In this document: positions 7,166 to 10,332 of the stretch, in pieces | Position numbering within the stretch: the stretch's first letter is position 1 | Layout: each line of letters opens with the position of its first letter | Origin: an uncultured Oscillospiraceae bacterium | Lineage (GTDB): Bacteria; Bacillota; Clostridia; Oscillospirales; Oscillospiraceae | DNA: 10,332 nt | NCBI GenBank assembly: GCA_934589155.1 | Contig: CAKTNP010000041.1 | Coordinates: forward strand, 1-10,332 | Direction of reading: 5' to 3' | Made by a program: the position numbers and the translations under genes | Notes under the pieces: model-generated | What the model was told of the DNA's origin: nothing | Database searches by the model: none | What the model saw: only the letters and a program-made list of their open reading frames with translations

Positions 7166-7194
7166 TTGCCCCCACACAATGCGTGTGCTATAAT
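7166..7194 (+). promoter_or_regulatory. Promoter of the DnaD/DnaC-like operon
   Basis: -35 TTGCCC (7166-7171), a 17-base spacer, and -10 TATAAT (7189-7194) preceded by TGC, an extended -10. A dyad TGCGTGT (7180-7186) and ACACGCA (7200-7206) is centred on the -10 box and could be an operator. Confidence 0.8.
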
Positions 7195-7231
7195 AACAAA
7201 CACGCAAGAAAAAGCAGGAGGGCGAAGGGTC

Positions 7232-8128
7232 TTGGAGATCACGGTGAACGAATTGAAGCTGTCCCGGACGGAGCTGCAGAAGCTCCTGGGCTATCGGAAC
7301 GGAGACGCGGCCCTGCTGCTGCTGTATCTGAAATGCGGCAACCCCATGGACAGCGCCGGAGAGGCCCTGGCCCTGCCGGAGGCCCGGCTCTGCGCCGCCA
7401 AGGCCGCCCTTTCCCAACTGGGGCTCTGGCAGGAGGAAACGGAGCGGATCCTGCGGGAGGACAGCCGCCCCCGGTACTCCGAGCAGGACGTGCTGGACGC
7501 CCAGTCCCACGACCGGGATTTTATCGCTCTGCGGGGAGAGGTCCAGCGGAACCTGGGCCGGATGCTGAATGTGGAGGAGCTGAAGATCCTTTTGGGGATC
7601 CTCCGGTATCTGGGACTGCCGCCTGAAGTGGTGTCCCTGCTCATTTCCCACTGCAAGGAGAAAAACCGCCGCCGGGGCAATAACCGCAACCCCTCCATGC
7701 GAATGATCGAGCAGGAGGCCTACGCCTGGGCCGACAAGGGTGCGGACAATCTGGACGCCGCCGTTGCCGTCGTCCGGGAGGACAGTCTCCGGGCCGACGG
7801 CATCGCCCAGATCAAAAGAACTTTGCAGATCTACGACCGGAGCCTGACCCCCGGCGAGGAAAAATACGCCGCCGCCTGGCTGGACATGGGCTTTGACCAG
7901 GAGGCCCTGGCCCTGGCCTATGAAAAGACCTGCGTCAACACCGGCGGGCTCAAGTGGCCCTATATGAACAAGATCCTCCAGAGCTGGCACAGCCAGGGCC
8001 TCCACACGGGTCAGGCCGTCCGCACCGGAGACCGAAAGCAGAACCCCCAGAAGCCCCAGAAGCGGGAGCTGGACCAAGCGGAGAAGGAAGCCATCGACCG
8101 GCTGCTGCGGGAGTCGGCGGGAAGATAA
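7232..8128 (+). CDS. DnaD domain protein (primosome component)
   Basis: A 298-residue protein. The N-terminal ~80 residues form a winged-helix-like region (KLSRTELQKLLGYRNGDAALLLLYL, then LPEARLCAAKAALSQLGLW). A first DnaD-like helical domain lies at about 90-175 (LNVEELKILLGILRYLGLPPEVVSLLISHC). The second, clearer one is at about 198-262 and ends in WPYMNKILQSWHSQGLHT, the typical Y-x-x-x-I-L-x-x-W-x-x-x-G-(L/I)-x-T signature. A basic Gln/Lys-rich tail follows. In Firmicutes DnaD binds and remodels DNA and helps recruit the helicase loader at origins and stalled forks. The start is TTG, set by AGGAGGG nine bases upstream; a TTG at 7166 in the same frame lies within the promoter. The stop codon TAAGGAG supplies the ribosome binding site for the next gene, so the two are coupled. 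Confidence 0.9.
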   Translation: MEITVNELKLSRTELQKLLGYRNGDAALLLLYLKCGNPMDSAGEALALPEARLCAAKAALSQLGLWQEETERILREDSRPRYSEQDVLDAQSHDRDFIALRGEVQRNLGRMLNVEELKILLGILRYLGLPPEVVSLLISHCKEKNRRRGNNRNPSMRMIEQEAYAWADKGADNLDAAVAVVREDSLRADGIAQIKRTLQIYDRSLTPGEEKYAAAWLDMGFDQEALALAYEKTCVNTGGLKWPYMNKILQSWHSQGLHTGQAVRTGDRKQNPQKPQKRELDQAEKEAIDRLLRESAGR

Positions 8129-8137
8129 GGAGACGTT

Positions 8138-9130
8138 ATGCCGTACAGTTCTGAGATCGTCGCCCGGGCCAGAGCCCGGCTGGAGCAGGCCAGAAGCCAG
8201 CGGGCCGCCGAAAACGAGGCCCACCTGCAGGCGGCGTATAATCGCTATCCCCGGCTCCGGGACATTGACCGGGAGCTGCGGGTGACCATGGCCCAGGTGG
8301 CCCGGGAGACCTTCGGCGGCGCCGAGGACCGAGCCCAGAAGATCGCCGCCCTCCGGGCCAAAAACCAGGAGCTGCAAAAGGAACGGGCCTGGCTCTTGGA
8401 GAGCAGCGACCTGGAGGAGGGCTATCTGGACGACAGCCCCATCTGCCCCATCTGCGGCGGCACCGGCTATGTGGGCAGCCAGATGTGCGAGTGCCTCATG
8501 GAGCTTTGCCGCCAGGAGCAGAAGAAAGAGCTCACCGCCCTGGTAGGTGCCGGGCGGGAGACCTTCGACGGGTTCCGCCTGACCTATTACTCCGCCGACA
8601 CGGACCCCCGGCTGGGTGTCAGCCCCCGGGTGATCATGACCAACACCCTGGCCGTCTGCCGCCGGTATGCCCAGAGCTTCAGCCGCCAGTCCGGAAACCT
8701 GCTGTTTTCCGGAGACACGGGGCTGGGAAAGACCTTCCTGTCCGGCTGCATCGCCCGGGCCGTGGCCGACAGCGGCCACAGCGTGGTCTATGCTTCGGCC
8801 CCCCACCTGTTCCAGAATCTGGAGATCGCCCGGTTCCGTCCCAACGAGGAGGAGCCCCGGCGGGAGGCCGCCCGGTACTCCGCCTGCGACCTTTTGATCA
8901 TTGACGATCTGGGCACGGAAATGGTGAACCAGTTCACGGTCTCCGCCCTGTACACCCTCATCAACGACCGGCTCATGGGCAGCCTGCCCACCATTATTTC
9001 CACTAACCTGAACTCCGAGGATCTGGAGCGGCGCTACTCCCCCCAGATCGCCTCCCGGCTCATGGGCAGCTACCGCCGCCTGGCCTTTGTGGGCAACGAC
9101 GTGCGGCTGCAAAAGGCCCGAGAAGGCTGA
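8138..9130 (+). CDS. DnaC/DnaI-like helicase loader ATPase
   Basis: A 330-residue AAA+ protein of the DnaC/IstB type. Residues 1-90 are charged and helical, probably coiled coil. A zinc-finger-like cluster C103-P-I-C106-G-G-T-G ... C117-E-C119 follows. The ATPase domain has Walker A GDTGLGKT (192-199), Walker B LLIIDDLG (252-259), a sensor-1-like STN (288-290) and an Arg-rich SRLMGSYRRLAF (307-317), probably holding the arginine finger. It should load the replicative helicase (DnaB/DnaC family) onto DNA, with the DnaD-like partner encoded nine bases upstream. The IstB transposition protein shares the ATPase, but no transposase is nearby and the DnaD gene is, so a replication role is preferred. 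AAGGAG overlaps the upstream stop codon, five bases before the ATG. Followed directly by a terminator. Confidence 0.92.
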   Translation: MPYSSEIVARARARLEQARSQRAAENEAHLQAAYNRYPRLRDIDRELRVTMAQVARETFGGAEDRAQKIAALRAKNQELQKERAWLLESSDLEEGYLDDSPICPICGGTGYVGSQMCECLMELCRQEQKKELTALVGAGRETFDGFRLTYYSADTDPRLGVSPRVIMTNTLAVCRRYAQSFSRQSGNLLFSGDTGLGKTFLSGCIARAVADSGHSVVYASAPHLFQNLEIARFRPNEEEPRREAARYSACDLLIIDDLGTEMVNQFTVSALYTLINDRLMGSLPTIISTNLNSEDLERRYSPQIASRLMGSYRRLAFVGNDVRLQKAREG

Positions 9131-9133
9131 CTT

Positions 9134-9166
9134 ACACCGGGACTCCGCCGGAGTCCCGGTGTTTTT
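9134..9166 (+). terminator. Intrinsic terminator of the DnaD/DnaC-like operon
   Basis: ACACCGGGACTCC (9134-9146), loop GCC, and a perfect 13-base complement (9150-9162) running into TTTTT. It starts three bases after the stop codon of the ATPase gene. Confidence 0.95.
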
Positions 9167-9170
9167 ATAA

Positions 9171-9221
9171 AAAGGAGGAATTATCATGCTTCGTCTGGTC
9201 GGCGTGACCCCGGACAATTGG
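9171..9221 (+). other. Ribosome binding site and orphaned start of the GNAT gene
   Basis: AAAGGAGG (9171-9178) is seven bases before an ATG at 9186 that encodes MLRLVGVTPDNW, a typical N-terminus for small GNAT acetyltransferases. This frame then degenerates into RWPLRRSRRN, while the GNAT body continues in another frame from about 9218. The true translation signal is therefore separated from the body by a frameshift. Confidence 0.7.
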
Positions 9222-9613
9222 CGCTGGCCGTTGCGCCGGAGCAGAAGGAATTTGTGGCCCACCGGGTCCTGCTTCTGGCAAGGGCCTATGCCTACCGGGC
9301 GGACCGGTCCCACGCCGTGTTCCTGGTGGAGGGCAAAACCGGCGTGGGCATGGCCCTGTGGCGGGACTGCGGCCAGGAAAACGCCTATATCCTGGACGAT
9401 CTTTTCATTGACGCCCGGTATCAGGGCCGGGGATACGGCACGGCAGCCCTGGCTCTGATCCTGGAAGGCCTCCGCCGGGAGGGGAAATTCCCCCGGGTCA
9501 TTCTGCGCTATGTGGAGGGCAACGACGCCGCCCGAAAATTTTATGAAAGATCCGGCTTTCGCCGGAATTTCCACGACTTCGAGGATGAGATCGAAATGGA
9601 GCTGACGCTCTGA
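9218..9613 (+). CDS. GNAT N-acetyltransferase, 5' end frameshifted (possible pseudogene)
   Basis: The 131-residue open frame holds nearly the whole GNAT fold, which transfers acetyl groups from acetyl-CoA to amines. It begins LAVAPEQKEFVA, the usual segment after the first strand. Strand 4 and motif A follow as LDDLFIDARYQGRGYGTAAL, with the acetyl-CoA loop Q69-G-R-G-Y-G74. Motif B is VEGNDAARKFYERSGF (99-114), with Asn102, Tyr109 and the closing GF. The pattern is closest to the diamine/spermidine acetyltransferase type, but substrate cannot be read. The only start here is a TTG with no ribosome binding site. The good start at 9186 is in another frame, and about three residues appear missing at the junction, consistent with loss of 3n+1 bases, for example seven. 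It may be a recent pseudogene, a sequencing error, or a weak TTG-started gene. It sits directly behind a terminator with no obvious promoter. Confidence 0.75.
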   Translation: MALAVAPEQKEFVAHRVLLLARAYAYRADRSHAVFLVEGKTGVGMALWRDCGQENAYILDDLFIDARYQGRGYGTAALALILEGLRREGKFPRVILRYVEGNDAARKFYERSGFRRNFHDFEDEIEMELTL

Positions 9614-9631
9614 CCCGCTCCCGCCCCGTAA

Positions 9632-9653
9632 GGGCCGATGCCCACATCGGCCC
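9632..9653. repeat. Short palindromic intergenic unit
   Basis: GGGCCGATG-CCCA-CATCGGCCC, a perfect 9-bp stem with a 4-base loop, preceded by CGTAA, between the GNAT stop and the convergent terminator. No U-tract follows, so it is not a terminator. It resembles the GTAGGGGCCGAT-type palindromes I associate with scattered intergenic repeats in Oscillospiraceae; that link is from memory and not checked here. Confidence 0.5.
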
Positions 9654-9670
9654 CCGCTTGCCCCATACGC

Positions 9671-9708
9671 AAAACCGGCCCCCGGACGCATATCCGGGGG
9701 CCGGTTTT
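9671..9708. terminator. Bidirectional terminator between convergent genes
   Basis: AAAACCGGCCCCCGGA (9671-9686), a 6-base loop and its exact 16-base complement (9693-9708). The A/T ends give TTTTATTCTTT on the plus strand and TTTT on the minus strand. It lies between the plus-strand GNAT gene and the minus-strand HIT gene and can serve both. Confidence 0.93.
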
Positions 9709-9718
9709 ATTCTTTCTC

Positions 9719-10063
9719 TCAGCACATTTCCAGGGACAGCTGCTCTCCTCCCAGAATGTGGAAGTGCAGGTGCTTCACGCTTTGCCCTGCGTATTCGCCG
9801 CAGTTGCTGACCACCCGGAAACCGCCCTCCGTGAGCCCTAACTCCCGGGCGATCTTGGGGATCACGGTGAAGATATGGGCCACCACGTCCGCGTTTTCCT
9901 CGGTGACGGCGGCCACGGAGTCGATGTGGACCTTGGGGATCACCAGCACGTGGACCTTGGCCATGGGGTTGATGTCGTAAAAGGCCAGGACCTGATCGTC
10001 CTCATAGACCTTCTTGGAGGGGATCTCCCCGGCGGCGATTTTACAGAACAGGCAATCGGACAT
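9719..10063 (-). CDS. HIT family (HINT-type) nucleotide hydrolase
   Basis: A 114-residue protein with the complete histidine triad H98-L-H100-F-H102-I-L-G-G near its C-terminus, the active site that cleaves phosphoramidate or adenylated substrates such as AMP-lysine. The N-terminus carries C4-L-F-C7-K-I, the cysteine pair that with later histidines can bind zinc in HINT-type members. The E-x-x-V-L-A-F-Y-D-I-N-P segment and the AKVHVLVIPK strand are typical. Length matches bacterial HinT/YcfF proteins. GGGAGGT lies seven bases before the ATG. It has its own promoter just upstream and shares a terminator with the convergent GNAT gene. The family is certain; the physiological substrate is unknown. 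Confidence 0.95.
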   Translation of the reverse strand: MSDCLFCKIAAGEIPSKKVYEDDQVLAFYDINPMAKVHVLVIPKVHIDSVAAVTEENADVVAHIFTVIPKIARELGLTEGGFRVVSNCGEYAGQSVKHLHFHILGGEQLSLEMC

Positions 10064-10093
10064 AGTAGTTACCTCCCGGTGTGTTTTTTTCTT

Positions 10094-10122
10094 ATTATAC
10101 TCCCTTTTCGTCCCAATGCAAA
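10094..10122 (-). promoter_or_regulatory. Promoter of the HIT gene
   Basis: Minus-strand -10 TATAAT (10094-10099) with a 17-base spacer to a -35 of TTTGCA (10117-10122, four of six consensus bases). It lies between the upstream aldolase terminator and the HIT ribosome binding site. Confidence 0.7.
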
Positions 10123-10123
10123 C

Positions 10124-10155
10124 AAAAAACCCGCGGGAGGGGTACCTCCCGCGGG
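10124..10155 (-). terminator. Intrinsic terminator of the aldolase gene
   Basis: On the minus strand CCCGCGGGAGG, a 4-base loop and CCTCCCGCGGG form an 11-bp perfect stem (10130-10155), followed by TTTTTT. It begins 14 bases after the aldolase stop codon. Confidence 0.94.
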
Positions 10156-10168
10156 AAAGGGACAGAAC

Positions 10169-10332
10169 TTAGGCCTTGCCGGCGCAGCCCAGGACGTCCA
10201 CCAGCTTGTGGCGGACCAGCTCCTTGATGTTGGCACGGGCGGGCTTCAGGTACTCACGCGGGTCGAACTTGTCGGGATGCTCGTTGAAGAACTGACGGAT
10301 GGTGCCGGTCATGGCAAGACGCAGGTCGGAGT
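10169..10332 (-). CDS. fba: Class II fructose-1,6-bisphosphate aldolase, C-terminal part
   Basis: The last ~53 codons of a gene that enters from beyond the window's right edge. The end reads SDLRLAMTGTIRQFF ... HPDKFDPREYLKPAR ... ELVRHKLVDVLGCAGKA and then stops. This is the well-conserved C-terminus of zinc-dependent class II aldolases, which interconvert fructose 1,6-bisphosphate with dihydroxyacetone phosphate and glyceraldehyde 3-phosphate in glycolysis. (N/S)TDLR-type opening, FDPR-x-YL-x-PAR and the GSAGKA-like end (here GCAGKA) are the features used. The catalytic and zinc-binding residues lie outside the window. A strong terminator follows. Tagatose-bisphosphate aldolase is a close relative that cannot be fully excluded from this piece. 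Confidence 0.9.
   Translation of the reverse strand, partial: SDLRLAMTGTIRQFFNEHPDKFDPREYLKPARANIKELVRHKLVDVLGCAGKA

Noticed and set aside
9162..9178. TATAAA at 9166-9171 as a -10 box for the GNAT gene
   Set aside because: The transcript would start at or inside the ribosome binding site, and the -35 would fall in the terminator stem.
9210..9225. Programmed ribosomal frameshifting in the GNAT gene
   Set aside because: No slippery heptamer, no stimulatory hairpin or internal SD at normal distance, and residues appear missing at the junction, which fits a deletion better.
6401..9691. 1096-codon minus-strand open frame opposite five plus-strand features
   Set aside because: It runs through promoters, terminators and four well-supported genes, with Gly/Pro/Arg-rich translation and no recognisable domain.
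1..10332. CRISPR arrays, tRNA/rRNA genes, insertion sequences, toxin-antitoxin or phage-defence modules
   Set aside because: No spaced direct repeats, cloverleaf-like segments, transposase motifs or defence-protein motifs were seen on either strand. The DnaC-like ATPase is paired with DnaD, not a transposase.

Overview
The window looks like a chromosomal segment of a GC-rich clostridial Firmicute, most like the Oscillospiraceae (Flavonifractor, Lawsonibacter or Oscillibacter type). This rests on the Gram-positive gene order rimP-nusA-ylxR-ylxQ-infB, strong AGGAGG-type ribosome binding sites, TTGnnn/TATAAT promoters, a DnaD-domain protein paired with a DnaC/DnaI-type ATPase, and high G+C third positions. 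I see no phage, IS element, CRISPR array, tRNA or rRNA, and most of it is conserved housekeeping DNA.

Layout. Positions 1-247 are non-coding and hold a perfect 14-bp inverted repeat plus smaller repeats. A DUF1648 membrane protein (248-745, minus) lies just beyond the terminator of the infB operon. The minus-strand operon rimP, nusA, ylxR/rnpM, ylxQ-like, infB fills 797-5491 with short gaps or overlaps. It is read from a strong promoter near 5567-5595 and has a leader with two mutually exclusive hairpins. Positions 5542-5786 form a divergent promoter region.

The plus strand then carries an unrecognised polytopic membrane protein (5787-6608), a small helical protein that may be a ligand-less ferritin-like fold (6694-7125), a DnaD-domain protein (7232-8128), a DnaC/DnaI-like helicase-loader ATPase (8138-9130), and a GNAT acetyltransferase whose first codons are out of frame with the rest (9186-9613). 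A bidirectional terminator separates these from two minus-strand genes: a HIT-family hydrolase (9719-10063) and the C-terminal end of class II fructose-bisphosphate aldolase (10169 to the window edge).

How the genes work together. The rimP-infB cluster couples transcription elongation and termination (NusA) with 30S maturation (RimP), RNase P modulation (YlxR/RnpM), an L7Ae-type RNA-binding protein and translation initiation (IF-2). The DnaD-type and DnaC/DnaI-type pair is the Firmicute style of helicase loading for replication initiation or restart. No clearly new multi-gene system is visible. The most interesting signals are regulatory: the rimP-nusA leader, dyad symmetries around two promoters, the probable frameshift in the GNAT gene, and palindromic intergenic repeats.
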